Below the pieces are notes generated by a model. The model did no database searches, was not told where the DNA came from, and was given only the letters and a program-made list of their open reading frames with translations. A DNA stretch of 37,899 bases from Planctomycetota bacterium (GTDB lineage Bacteria; Planctomycetota; Brocadiia; SM23-32; JAKLEA01): NCBI GenBank assembly GCA_022711755.1, contig JAKLEA010000035.1, positions 1 through 37,899 of the forward strand. Reading direction: 5' to 3'. This document shows positions 14,301 to 22,910 of this stretch, in pieces. Made by a program: the position numbers and the translations under genes. Positions within the stretch are counted from its first letter, which is position 1. Every line of letters starts with the position of its first letter.

Positions 14301-17072
14301 CTACTTCGCCGCCCCCGACGCAATCTCCTCCGCGCTCAGCGCCCGCGCGTAAAACCTGAACGAGTCCAACCGCCCCTTCAGCCGCTCGTTGTGCTCCGTG
14401 TACCTGGGGTTCGTCCCTATCCCGACCGCTTCACATCCCGAGTACACCCCCGCCGGAACGTCAACTGTCTGGACCGCCTTCCCGTCAACGTAAAGCTCCA
14501 GCTTCCCCCCGCGCTTGACGGCGGCGACGTGAATCCACTTCCCGTTCTCAACCTTTACGCCCTTCGTCGTGAAGAAACTGCCGGCCTCGATCCGCGCGAA
14601 AAGCTCGTCCCCGTGAATCACCACCCGCAGCGGGTCGTCCATCCCCCCCGCCCAGGCCGAGAATATCTGCCCGAGCCTGCCGTAGGGCATCCCCTCCGGG
14701 CAGACCCGGCACATCATCGCGTAATCGTCCTCCGGCAGGAAGGGAATCGCGTAGGTGATCCCGCTCGTTTCGCCGTTCAGCGCAATCGCCCCGTCTTGCT
14801 TCCCGGCGTGGTCCTTAGCGGGGGCGATGTCCGTCGCCTTCTCCAATGTTCCGACCTTCGGCGCGGCCTTCCCGTCAAACTCGTCCGAAATCCCAAGCCC
14901 GTCCGCCCGGAATTCCGCCGCGACGATCTCCGGCTCCACATCGTTCTTGATCGCGGCGTCAACCGTGAAGCGCTGCGGGCCGTAGTAGTTCGCCGCGTCG
15001 CCGCTCCCGCCATGCCTGACGACCGTCCAGAAATATTCCCCCGGCGCAAGCCCGTCAAGCACGCGCGACACGCCGGAGACCTCCTCCTTCACGACCGGGT
15101 TGCTCATGTCCCGCGACTTCGAGATCATGAGCGTGTGCCTCAGTTCGCCCCGCCCCGCGCGGGTCAGGCACGTCCAGCGGAAGCGGTATGGCCCGGTCCC
15201 GATGCGCTTTCCCTGCGCCGGTCGCGCAAGGTAGAACGCCGCCGGCCCGGCCGCCTTCGCGGGAAGCCAACTGGCGTAATGCGTGCCGTACGCCGCTGCC
15301 GACGCGAAATCGCACAATGTAATATCCGTCCCGTCCGCCGTCCTGACTTTCTCAAGAATCATCGGCTTGAACTGCCCCGCGCTCTCGATCTTCTCGAACT
15401 TCAGCGCCTTCGGATCGAGCGCCGGAATCTCGTGCGTGTCCAGCTTGTTGTAATGCTGATCAAAGGCCAGCAGCAGCGGCCCGCGGAAGACGGAAACCTT
15501 GTTCTGACATGCCCGCTCTCCCGGCTCTATCCGGTGGCGCATGTCCAGTGAAATCTCGATCAGGTCGCCCTTCTTCCATTCGCGCTTCACTGAGAGATAA
15601 GTCCCCGCCGCGATGCCGGAAATTGCCTCCCCGTTGACCCTCGCCGCGCTGTCCTTCGACCAGTGCGGAATCCGCAGCCGCAGGTTGAACGTCGCCGGTT
15701 TTTCCGGGGTAACGGTCAGCGAAATGTCCCCCGCAACCGGATACGCGGTCTTCTGTGCCAGCGCGACCTTCGTCCCGTCCCGCAGCGTGAAACGCATCTC
15801 GCCCGGGCCGTAGTAGTTCACAATCGGCCCCTCGTCATCGCTCATGACGCCCCATTCGGAGATCATGCCCAGCCCGCGCGGGGCGTTGACCGAGCAGCAA
15901 TTCAGCTCCGGCGTCCCGAAACGCGCCTGGAAGACGATCGTATGTGCGGACGCCTCCCGCCGCCCGTCCATCGGCGTGTCGTACGTCCACCACCGCCCGG
16001 ACGGGTGCTGAGACCCCATGATCGAATTGTATGTCGCGCGCTCGATCTCGTCGGCCACGAGGGAGTCGCCCGTCAGCCTGAGCATATCTACGCTCAAAGC
16101 CGTCCATGCCGTTGTGCAGCAGGTCTCGATCGCCCCCGGCGCGTAGGGATCGCCGATGGCGCGCTCGCCCGTCGTGAAGCCGCCCGTGTTGTGGCGGTCG
16201 TAGCGGTTTATGCTCCACCAGATGTTCTCGTAGGACGAGCGATATCTCTCGTCGCCGGTGATGAGGTAAAGCTCGACGAGGCCCTGTATGTCGTGCAGGC
16301 TCTCCCATCGCGGCCTGGGCGTGCGGTAGTAGTCCTTCCCCGCAAGGCCCGTGCGGAAGTAGTCGCCCGCGTTCTCGAAATCCTTCAGGATTTCCATCGT
16401 CATCCGCAGGTAACGCTCGTTGCCGGTCTTGCGGTAGAGGCGCGCCATCGAGTGGATGACGGCCATGTTCATCTCGTGACTGCCGGCGTCAATCACGCGG
16501 CGGTTCGTGTCGAGATAGGTATTACAGACGAGGTCTGCGGCGCGGGTGACGGCCTTGAGCGCGGCGGCGTCCCCCGTCTCGTCGTGCCAGATCATGAGCG
16601 CGAGCATCCAGTGGTAATGCCCCCAGAGGTCCCACTGCCCGAGCAGGCGCTCGTTCTTCTTGAACGGGCCAAGGTAGCCGTCCTCGGCCTGGCAGGAGAT
16701 CAGGTCGCTGATCACGCGGCGGACCGTAGCGTCAAGCTCCGGGGATTCCGTCATGCGCCGGGCCTGGATTGCGGAGATGAGGTACTTGCCGACGAACTCG
16801 CCGGCCCAGGGGACAAGCTGCGGCTCCGGCTTGCGGTCGCGAACGCGGAACATTTCTATCATGCCGGGATTGGCGACCGGCGCGCGCAGCAACCAGTTGT
16901 CCAGGTTGGCCCGGACGCGCTCCCCGACGGGACCCTGAAGCGAGAACCTTGCGCCCTCGGCGCAGTCGAATGTCAATTTGCCCACGTCTTTCTCCTGAGC
17001 TTGAATCGTTGCGGCAATCGCCGTAACAGACAGAATCGCCACACGGAGTTTCGTTGGTAAGTTCATCGGCAT
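14301..17072 (-). CDS. Secreted GH127-type beta-L-arabinofuranosidase with LamG-like C-terminus
   Basis: The start at 17072 (MPMNLPTKL) has GGGAG 4 bases upstream; the ATG at 17066 is an alternative. The 923-residue protein has a signal peptide ending in IQAQ. The (alpha/alpha)6 barrel (about 35-440) carries the GH127 zinc/nucleophile set: ETC (Glu316, Cys318) and NCC (Cys392, Cys393). In the characterised enzyme HypBA1 the first Cys of that pair is the nucleophile. Beta-sandwich modules follow, then a fibronectin-like region and, at about 710-915, a LamG/concanavalin-type domain (ISDEFDG ... GKWIHVAAVKRGGKLELYVDG ... GRLDSFRFYARALSAEEI), probably for binding. The enzyme would release L-arabinofuranose from plant or glycoprotein glycans. 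Confidence 0.92.
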   Translation of the reverse strand: MPMNLPTKLRVAILSVTAIAATIQAQEKDVGKLTFDCAEGARFSLQGPVGERVRANLDNWLLRAPVANPGMIEMFRVRDRKPEPQLVPWAGEFVGKYLISAIQARRMTESPELDATVRRVISDLISCQAEDGYLGPFKKNERLLGQWDLWGHYHWMLALMIWHDETGDAAALKAVTRAADLVCNTYLDTNRRVIDAGSHEMNMAVIHSMARLYRKTGNERYLRMTMEILKDFENAGDYFRTGLAGKDYYRTPRPRWESLHDIQGLVELYLITGDERYRSSYENIWWSINRYDRHNTGGFTTGERAIGDPYAPGAIETCCTTAWTALSVDMLRLTGDSLVADEIERATYNSIMGSQHPSGRWWTYDTPMDGRREASAHTIVFQARFGTPELNCCSVNAPRGLGMISEWGVMSDDEGPIVNYYGPGEMRFTLRDGTKVALAQKTAYPVAGDISLTVTPEKPATFNLRLRIPHWSKDSAARVNGEAISGIAAGTYLSVKREWKKGDLIEISLDMRHRIEPGERACQNKVSVFRGPLLLAFDQHYNKLDTHEIPALDPKALKFEKIESAGQFKPMILEKVRTADGTDITLCDFASAAAYGTHYASWLPAKAAGPAAFYLARPAQGKRIGTGPYRFRWTCLTRAGRGELRHTLMISKSRDMSNPVVKEEVSGVSRVLDGLAPGEYFWTVVRHGGSGDAANYYGPQRFTVDAAIKNDVEPEIVAAEFRADGLGISDEFDGKAAPKVGTLEKATDIAPAKDHAGKQDGAIALNGETSGITYAIPFLPEDDYAMMCRVCPEGMPYGRLGQIFSAWAGGMDDPLRVVIHGDELFARIEAGSFFTTKGVKVENGKWIHVAAVKRGGKLELYVDGKAVQTVDVPAGVYSGCEAVGIGTNPRYTEHNERLKGRLDSFRFYARALSAEEIASGAAK

Positions 17073-17181
17073 TTCTCTCCCGACATCACGATACACGAGG
17101 CGAGGGCCGAAAGCGATACTTCTCTATATGTCCGGGAATATGGACGCGGTTCTACAGCCAGACAGATGGAAATCAAATCTT

Positions 17182-17251
17182 CCCTCTCCCCCGGGAGAGG
17201 GGGGGACCATGCCGGCCCGCAAGCGGGCCGAGTCATGGTGGGTGAGGGGGG
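17182..17251. repeat. CCCTCTCCC...GGGTGAGGG palindromic repeat, copy 1
   Basis: CCCTCTCCCCCGGGAGAGGG (17182-17201) is followed by an inner hairpin CCATG-ccg-GCCCGC-AA-GCGGGC...CATGG and the closing GGTGAGGGGG. A second copy with a different inner hairpin is at 22378-22432. Repeats of this shape occur in many bacterial genomes. It occupies the gap between the GH127 and DUF4139 genes. Confidence 0.8.
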
Positions 17252-17349
17252 ACGCGCTGCGCCTGTCCTTCTTCAGCCGTCACGATGAACTCCGTGTGGA
17301 AGACGCTCTTTGGCACTGGGTCGCACATCGTCTGCCGTGCCGGACTCTC

Positions 17350-18870
17350 TTACCAACTGTAATGCACCTTGTACGTTATCGTCTCCTCCTGGTCCGGTTC
17401 AAGTTTCACCCGGAATTCCATGGTCCGCGTGTCGGTCTTGATATGTTCGCGGGACTCCTTGGCGATCTCCCAGTTCACCCAGCGATAGAGATGCTCGACC
17501 ACGCGGACCTCCACCGCCTCCTTCTTGTGGTTGCGCACCTTGATCTCAAAGCTCTCGTCCAACCAACGCTGCCCGGTGTTGATCTGGTAGTCCGTCTGGC
17601 GGCGCTGGCCGACGAGGTCGAAGGCGTTGCCCGTATAGACCCGCACGGTCTCGTCCTTCGGCGTGTGGTCAATGATGTTCTCGCCGGTGAATTCGAGCTG
17701 CCCGTCGTCGTCCCGGCGATAGAAGCGCGTGCGGCCCTTCGGGAGCGGGATGCCGAGGTTGTTGTCCTCGGAATTCTTGAACTCCCGCATCACCCAGACC
17801 TTCGGGTTTGACTGCGCGCCATACTCGCGGTTGTTGCGAATGTTCTCGTAATCCCATCCCTGGTAGCGCCGCGGGTCGAGGTAAAGCCCGTCGTAGACGT
17901 AAATCCGCTCGGACTTGACGTTCTCGGCCCGGACGAACTCAACCTGCTTCGTCTCGCGGTCGTGGAGGGTCGTACGCCTGTTGAGGTCGTAAAGGTGGTA
18001 TTCGTCGAAGGCCTTTTCGCTGACGACGGGCGTCATTTCCCCGGCAACCCCAGACAGGAACTGCGCCCGGGCCATGTAATCCTGTCCCTCGTTCCGGCGC
18101 AGCTTGCTCACGTCCCCGGCCATGAGCTTTATCTTTGCTTCGTCGAACTGCTTGCCGGATTGGTTGTCCATCGTCACCCAGCCGACGAGGTCCATCACGT
18201 CGCCCTTCTCCGGGCAGACGATGTTGTAACTTGCCTCCCAGCGCATCCCGCCGGTGACGTAGCAGATCTCCGCGTCAACCTTCCCGTCCTCGTCCGTCTC
18301 TATGAGCCAGTTGAGCGTCGGCTTCAGGATCGAGTCCTCCGTCAGCGCCGGGAACAGCGGGTTGCCCGGCAGGTTGAACTGCAGAAGGCCGTTGACCTCG
18401 ATGACCGGCTGGCCCGACGCGCCTTGAACGTAGGCCGCCTGGCGCATGTAATACTCCTGCCCGTAGGTCTGCCATGCCCGCTGATGCGGAACGTATCCGC
18501 TGCGGATGACCTTGCCCTTCACGCGCTCGTTGCCGACCTGGAACTCGATCTCCTTGCCCTCGTAGAGCGAGAGCAGCAACGCCTGTGAGATCGGGTCGGC
18601 GCGGTAGTTCTGCTCGAGGATTTGCAGCCGCCGCTTCCCCGCCGGATCGCGCAGTATCACGGAATCCGGCTCAAGGTGCGCCGTGATGCCGACGAAGTCA
18701 ACCTTGTTGACGCCCTTCTTCAGGTCCAGAGTCGCATAGTCCCGGACCACCGCGAAGTTCTGGTTGTAAATGGTCAGCGCAGGCTCCGCCTGCAGGACCG
18801 ACGCCGTCGGCAGCGATGCTGCCGTTGACAATACGAGGACTGCGACCGACGCGAAAATGAATCTTCTCAT
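17350..18870 (-). CDS. Exported DUF4139-domain protein
   Basis: The start at 18870 (MRRFIFAS) is preferred because GGAGG lies 9 bases upstream and a signal peptide follows. The 506-residue protein matches the DUF4139 pattern: an N-terminal beta domain (about 30-110), then VTGGMRWEASYNIVC and TMDNQSGKQFDEAKIKLMAGDV (the family's typical 'N-x-S/T-G' strand), and a C-terminal beta-sandwich ending with EPDQEETITYKVHYSW. Members are found widely in bacteria and the biochemical role is unknown. It is oriented like the GH127 and OLD genes, but gaps of 130-280 bases argue against one operon. Confidence 0.88.
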   Translation of the reverse strand: MRRFIFASVAVLVLSTAASLPTASVLQAEPALTIYNQNFAVVRDYATLDLKKGVNKVDFVGITAHLEPDSVILRDPAGKRRLQILEQNYRADPISQALLLSLYEGKEIEFQVGNERVKGKVIRSGYVPHQRAWQTYGQEYYMRQAAYVQGASGQPVIEVNGLLQFNLPGNPLFPALTEDSILKPTLNWLIETDEDGKVDAEICYVTGGMRWEASYNIVCPEKGDVMDLVGWVTMDNQSGKQFDEAKIKLMAGDVSKLRRNEGQDYMARAQFLSGVAGEMTPVVSEKAFDEYHLYDLNRRTTLHDRETKQVEFVRAENVKSERIYVYDGLYLDPRRYQGWDYENIRNNREYGAQSNPKVWVMREFKNSEDNNLGIPLPKGRTRFYRRDDDGQLEFTGENIIDHTPKDETVRVYTGNAFDLVGQRRQTDYQINTGQRWLDESFEIKVRNHKKEAVEVRVVEHLYRWVNWEIAKESREHIKTDTRTMEFRVKLEPDQEETITYKVHYSW

Positions 18871-19002
18871 GCTCTCTGCCTCCCTTGACCTATTCTTGCC
18901 CATGCCTTGAACGGCAGGCGATATTCTATTTGACGCGGCGGACGGAGTCCAGGTTCCCGGCGATTACTCGACGGGCTGCGGCATAGACAGCGGCGTCACC
19001 TT

Positions 19003-20958
19003 CTATTTCAAGCTGAATTTAGGCTCTTTGGGGCAGTACTCCTGTGCCCATTTCTGAACATCCTCTAAGAGCTTTTCCTCAAAGTTGTCGCCGTACGGTG
19101 ATTGCTCAGAATCGGGACTCAAAAGTTCCTTCAGGACAAACAGGACAGAATCTGCGGTCTTTTCGTCTTCCCGGATGGCCTTGATCGCCTTCCAAGGTTT
19201 TTCTTTTGGGTTGGTTTCGATCAGTTTACCGTCTGTTGAATCCTTGAGAGGTAGATGAGCGTACTCGAATCCTGGAATCGAGACTCGATGCACAACTCTT
19301 ATTCCCTGATTCCTGATTTCTTTGATAGCCTCATATATGCTCGTATTGATAGTCCATGATCCGTTCGTACTGCCATCGCTACGTAAGGGAGTGTCGGCAT
19401 CATGGAGTACCGCAAAGGGGACTCGGAATTCTTTGAGGATCTGCATGATAAGGAGCATCGTACTCTTGCCACGTGCCCTGACGAGGACAGGCCTTCGGCT
19501 GATGGGGAATAAATCAGGATGACTGTTCATCAAGAACTCAAATGCGGCGTATTCAGTATCCCCCTCAATCAAGATGGGAAACTGTCCAAAGAACATCTCA
19601 GCGAGCCCCTGATCAAAGCGATTCAGCATTTTTAAATTCTCCTTTTCATCGGGTGAGAAAGTTACTGAATCGCTCTTGTATGTCCGTGGTGTTGGATTGG
19701 CTGAACTTCGCGCCAGACGAACAATCGTTGTGTGATCGTGCAATGGGTCAATGAAAAGAGGCGAGTGAGTGGCAAGCATGACTTGCCATGCTGAGTCATC
19801 GCTTAGACGGTATAAGTAACGACTTGCCGAGCGTATCGCGTTGGGATGAAGGGCAATCTCAGGCTCATCAATGAGCAGCATGTAACCGGGGAGTGAGAAT
19901 TCTTGCGACTGCTTCGTAAGAAGGTCTTCCGGTTTGTTACTCGATATTACTCTTATTTCTTCCTCGATATTTGCGATTTCCTGGGCCTTCATTTGTTTGG
20001 TCTCAGGTTTCTTTGCCTTCTCAGCTTCATCTTTGAGTTTCTTTAGGCGCTTCTGCAGATCAGCTTTTGACTTCCGCGTTTGTTCTTCTATATCAGCTAG
20101 AGTCTTTATTCTCGATCGAACCTGCAGCATTGTCCAAAAGAGTGCTCTCTGCGAACCGGTGCCTTGCTGAACCCAAGAGACCCGATCTGACCAATCTGTG
20201 AATTTGAGTTTCGAGTTCTCGAGCAGCATTTGCAGAGGGTTAATCTTCAGTTCACCAATCCCGATGTCGAAATCCAACTGCAGGTCTGGGAAAATGAAAT
20301 TGTGCGAACGATTTAGATTGTTTTTCATATCATCAAGACGTTCACGTTCTTCATCCATGGGAGCCCTTGCCAATTGCCCGATTCGTGTGATGGTCTTATA
20401 CATCTCTGAATCCACGTCACCCATCTGTTTCTTGATGTTGTCGGCAATTGGCTGCACGACCAGAGTGAGTAGTTTTTTATGTTCCTCATTGGGATCATCG
20501 AGAGAGCCGACACGAAATGGTACCGGAAGTCGGCTATTGAATACCGTATCCAATCCACTAGCCGTGTCGTCTACCGCGTATTCCTTCGTTTCAGGATTCC
20601 AGGTTGAGCGCTTTCTTGACCAATTCGTGTCCCTGCTCCATTCCCACTTGCTTCGAACAAGGCGAAGATCACCATCGATCTCCTTCCACTTCTCGGCAAT
20701 GTTTGCCATTCCTTCAGGTATGTGTACCCATATCTCAACCGAGGCGGGGTTATCACCTGCTCGGCAGCATAGATCATTCTTCGTGTCAAAACTGACAGTA
20801 CCGATAGCTAGTTCGTAGGCTCGAAGGATAGTGGATTTGCCGGTGTTGTTCGCCCCGACGAGACAGAGAATGCTACCTAACTCAATCTCGCATCCTTCCG
20901 GACCGATACATCCAATATTTCGCACCTTCATTTTGACTAGCCGTGATGTATCTGACAT
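19003..20958 (-). CDS. Solitary OLD-family ATP-dependent nuclease (AAA + TOPRIM)
   Basis: The 651-residue protein has Walker A GANNTGKST (35-43), an ABC-like signature QQGTGSQRA (264-272), a charged coiled coil (about 283-340), Walker B YMLLIDEPEIALH (359-371) and an ATHSP H-loop (396-400). A TOPRIM domain follows with EGDTEY (Glu465) and LHDADTP (Asp520, Asp522). This is the OLD layout: the ATPase controls a metal-dependent nuclease, usually in phage defence. There is no UvrD-like helicase next to it, so it is not Gabija, and no reverse transcriptase, so not a retron; it fits stand-alone class 1. AAAGGA precedes the ATG by 9 bases. It is AT-richer than its neighbours, which suggests horizontal acquisition. 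Confidence 0.93.
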   Translation of the reverse strand: MSDTSRLVKMKVRNIGCIGPEGCEIELGSILCLVGANNTGKSTILRAYELAIGTVSFDTKNDLCCRAGDNPASVEIWVHIPEGMANIAEKWKEIDGDLRLVRSKWEWSRDTNWSRKRSTWNPETKEYAVDDTASGLDTVFNSRLPVPFRVGSLDDPNEEHKKLLTLVVQPIADNIKKQMGDVDSEMYKTITRIGQLARAPMDEERERLDDMKNNLNRSHNFIFPDLQLDFDIGIGELKINPLQMLLENSKLKFTDWSDRVSWVQQGTGSQRALFWTMLQVRSRIKTLADIEEQTRKSKADLQKRLKKLKDEAEKAKKPETKQMKAQEIANIEEEIRVISSNKPEDLLTKQSQEFSLPGYMLLIDEPEIALHPNAIRSASRYLYRLSDDSAWQVMLATHSPLFIDPLHDHTTIVRLARSSANPTPRTYKSDSVTFSPDEKENLKMLNRFDQGLAEMFFGQFPILIEGDTEYAAFEFLMNSHPDLFPISRRPVLVRARGKSTMLLIMQILKEFRVPFAVLHDADTPLRSDGSTNGSWTINTSIYEAIKEIRNQGIRVVHRVSIPGFEYAHLPLKDSTDGKLIETNPKEKPWKAIKAIREDEKTADSVLFVLKELLSPDSEQSPYGDNFEEKLLEDVQKWAQEYCPKEPKFSLK

Positions 20959-21020
20959 AGCCGTAGTTCCTTTCCACTCAGAAATGTCCTAAGAACAGCA
21001 CCTGAAGCCCCAAATCATTC

Positions 21021-21052
21021 GTAAATATATTTACCATAGATAGAATTGTCAA
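21021..21052 (-). promoter_or_regulatory. Consensus promoter with palindromic operator-like site before the OLD gene
   Basis: On the minus strand TTGACA (21047-21052) is separated by exactly 17 bases from TATATT (21024-21029). The -10 lies inside the perfect 14-base palindrome GTAAATATATTTAC (21021-21034). The leader to the ATG at 20958 is about 60 bases. The palindrome could be a repressor site, but no regulator gene is adjacent. Confidence 0.7.
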
Positions 21053-21087
21053 TGAATTACTACTCGATTGTAGTCTCCCTGTCGTGC

Positions 21088-22227
21088 TTAATTTTCCACC
21101 AGCGTATTCGGCCTCTCCCACCTGATCCGCGCCATGAGCGTGTCCCCGCTCCATCCGTCGTCCGGCAGTATCTCGCCGACCGTCACCCACGATTCCTCGC
21201 GCGAGGCGGCGACGGTGTGGAAGTTGCCCATGTGCGCGACGTGCTTCGCGTTGTTCACCCCGTCGCCGATGAGCGGCAGCGCGACCCGCTCCGTCCCCCG
21301 GATCAGGCAGAGCCTCTTTGTATCAACCTGCGCGACGTAGAGCGGCGAGCGCCAGCGCATGACGTTGATGTTGAGCGCGTCCTTGCGCGTGTAGACCAGG
21401 AACAGCGCGTCCCCGCGCGGCAGCCAGCGCTGCTGCGTCGTGGACATCGTCAGCGCCTCGCCGTCGTCCCATGCCCACGGTTTCTGCGGCGCCCATCGCA
21501 AACCACCGTCCGACACGCTGACGTAGCCGCGATTATCCTCGGCGCGGATGGTCATGTAATATCGCCCGTCGTGAAACGCCAGCGACGGCTCAAGCAATCC
21601 GCGCTTTACAGATAGTTCCAGCTTGTTGCCCGATTCGAGGACGGCCATCCGCTTGCCGTCGAAGGAGCACAGGACGCTGCCGACCATGCGGTCCGGCCTG
21701 CCCTTCGGGCCGAAACTCAGGGCCACGAGCACGTCGCCGTTCTCCATCGTGACGCGCTGGGCGCAGCCGCACGTATAGATCGCTGTGGCGTCAGGATCAT
21801 CCCATTCGAGCCTTTGCAGCGGTCCCCAGTTGCCGCCCGCATCGCGGACGCAGTAGACGGCGTATCGCCCTTCGCTCGGCCGGGCAAGGACGTTGTCCTT
21901 GTAGTAGACGTTATGCCCCATCGCCAGGACGGTGTTTGTCCTTGCGTGATACTCCGGCACAATGTCGCAAACCCCGTTTTCCAGCCCGTCCGGCATGGTT
22001 GTCCGCTCAAGCGCATTGATCGGCTCCGGCTGAGTCCAGGTCTTCCCGTTATCTCGCGTGATGGTCCAGTGTACCTGGCCGAAGACGTCGGAACCGGTGA
22101 TCGGCTGGCACGTCATCAGGATATATGCGCCGCCGCTTGCCGGAACGCGGCACGCGCGGGGATGGAACCAGGCCGTTCCGCCCTTTCGCCCCTCGAATAT
22201 GACCTGCTTCTCAATCGCCGCGATCAT
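21088..22227 (-). CDS. Sialidase-fold (BNR / Asp-box) protein, cytoplasmic
   Basis: The 379-residue protein starts MIAAIEKQV and has no signal peptide. It contains an Asp-box TRDNGKTW (about 58-65), repeated Asp/Gly turns such as VSDGGLRW, and an early Arg in FHPRACRVP that could be the family's first substrate-binding Arg. The layout is a six-bladed sialidase-like propeller. Exo-alpha-sialidase annotation is common for such proteins, but the lack of export and of a clear Arg triad and Tyr/Glu pair leaves activity open. A possible -10 sits only 8 bases before the ATG, so the message may be leaderless. Confidence 0.85.
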   Translation of the reverse strand: MIAAIEKQVIFEGRKGGTAWFHPRACRVPASGGAYILMTCQPITGSDVFGQVHWTITRDNGKTWTQPEPINALERTTMPDGLENGVCDIVPEYHARTNTVLAMGHNVYYKDNVLARPSEGRYAVYCVRDAGGNWGPLQRLEWDDPDATAIYTCGCAQRVTMENGDVLVALSFGPKGRPDRMVGSVLCSFDGKRMAVLESGNKLELSVKRGLLEPSLAFHDGRYYMTIRAEDNRGYVSVSDGGLRWAPQKPWAWDDGEALTMSTTQQRWLPRGDALFLVYTRKDALNINVMRWRSPLYVAQVDTKRLCLIRGTERVALPLIGDGVNNAKHVAHMGNFHTVAASREESWVTVGEILPDDGWSGDTLMARIRWERPNTLVEN

Positions 22228-22235
22228 AAGGTGTA

Positions 22236-22241
22236 ATTATA
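22236..22241 (-). promoter_or_regulatory. Possible -10 box, leaderless start
   Basis: TATAAT on the minus strand ends 8 bases before the ATG at 22227, which would place the transcript start almost at the start codon. No convincing -35 box is present. Confidence 0.25.
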
Positions 22242-22377
22242 CAGAACGTCGGGAGCAATTGCGCGTGGTTCAACATTGAATGTGATTCTGCATTACGCCT
22301 GATAAAATAATACGCATGATTTGATAATGCATGCGATCCGCACCCGTCCCTCAAACCGCAAACCGTGAAAAACTTTT

Positions 22378-22432
22378 CCCCTCTCCCCCCGGGAGAGGGT
22401 GGCGCTTGCCTGCAAGCGACGGGTGAGGGGGG
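22378..22432. repeat. CCCTCTCCC...GGGTGAGGG palindromic repeat, copy 2
   Basis: It has the same outer arms as 17182-17251 (CCCTCTCCCC, GGGAGAGGG, GGGTGAGGGG) with a different inner hairpin (CGCTTGCC-TGCAAGCG). Confidence 0.8.
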
Positions 22433-22470
22433 CAATGTGCGCCGACCAATAAGCGCCCAATTAACCGGCG

Positions 22471-22497
22471 TCAATCTCCTTCGCCCAGCCTCTGGGG
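22471..22497 (-). repeat. Partial duplicate of the FHA gene's 3' end
   Basis: It matches 22911-22937 at 24 of 27 positions and, on the minus strand, still reads P-Q-R-L-G-E-G-D-stop (original P-A-Q-R-L-G-D-G-D-stop). It is a gene-end remnant left 440 bases beyond the intact gene. Confidence 0.75.
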
Positions 22498-22507
22498 AAA
22501 ATAAATA

Positions 22508-22776
22508 GTATACCATACCTATTTTACCCGGAATTTCACAGAATTCCCTACTGTCCTCGTTTGCGACCCTCTACCGGCAAGCCGACGAAAGCAGCAGCAA
22601 ACACCAAAACCATAAGTGCCCATCCCAAAATGCACAAGAATACTCTAGCCACGCGTTTCCCCGCCCATGGCCAGTAAGACCTGCGAATGCCATCCTCCTT
22701 CTTTGAAGTCGTATGCATGCTAGTTTACCTCATCCCAAGAACTGTTCAGCCATCAGGGAAAGTGGGTATGGTATAC
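22508..22776. mobile_element. Candidate mini-element bounded by inverted GTATACCATAC repeats
   Basis: GTATACCATAC at 22508-22518 and GTATGGTATAC at 22766-22776 are perfect inverse complements 269 bases apart, overlapping the motif family seen at 4196-4353 and 6804-6829. The right copy is embedded in a larger hairpin, GGGAAAGTGGGTATG / CATACCCATTTTCCC (22756-22770 and 22781-22795, 14 of 15 paired). Inside is one small membrane ORF. No transposase is present, so mobility is inference. Confidence 0.4.
22548..22718 (-). CDS. Small single-pass membrane protein, hypothetical
   Basis: This short frame gives 56 residues: a charged N-terminus (MHTTSKKEDGIRRSYWPWAG), then a hydrophobic helix from about residue 25 (VFLCILGWALMVLVFAAAFV) and a short basic tail ending KRGQ. 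GAGG lies 9 bases before the ATG. The positive-inside pattern and an uninterrupted hydrophobic stretch support a real peptide, but there is no homologue I recognise. It lies between two inverted GTATACCATAC motifs, and a large hairpin sits 38 bases upstream. It could be a chance ORF in repeat DNA. Confidence 0.4.
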   Translation of the reverse strand: MHTTSKKEDGIRRSYWPWAGKRVARVFLCILGWALMVLVFAAAFVGLPVEGRKRGQ

Positions 22777-22910
22777 TATTCATACCCATTTTCCCGAAGC
22801 AAGAGGCACGCCTCAAGCTTCGCCAACGACAAGGCGGTTTCGCGCATTTCAAACTCGCAGCCGCCGCATCTCCAAGGAACAGCCATTCGCCAGTCAGTAC
22901 CCTATTACCA

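Noticed and set aside
14256..15551. Plus-strand open frame of 431 codons opposite the GH127 C-terminus
   Set aside because: It has Arg/Pro-rich composition and no fold, begins in a hairpin repeat, and lies antisense to a clear LamG-containing protein.
15663..17060. Plus-strand open frame of 465 codons opposite the GH127 gene
   Set aside because: It is Arg/Val/Ala-rich with no motif, and the minus strand encodes all GH127 active-site motifs. High GC makes such long antisense frames common.
19003..20958. Gabija or retron interpretation of the OLD-family gene
   Set aside because: No UvrD-like helicase (GajB) or reverse transcriptase lies beside it; the neighbours are DUF4139 and sialidase-fold genes.
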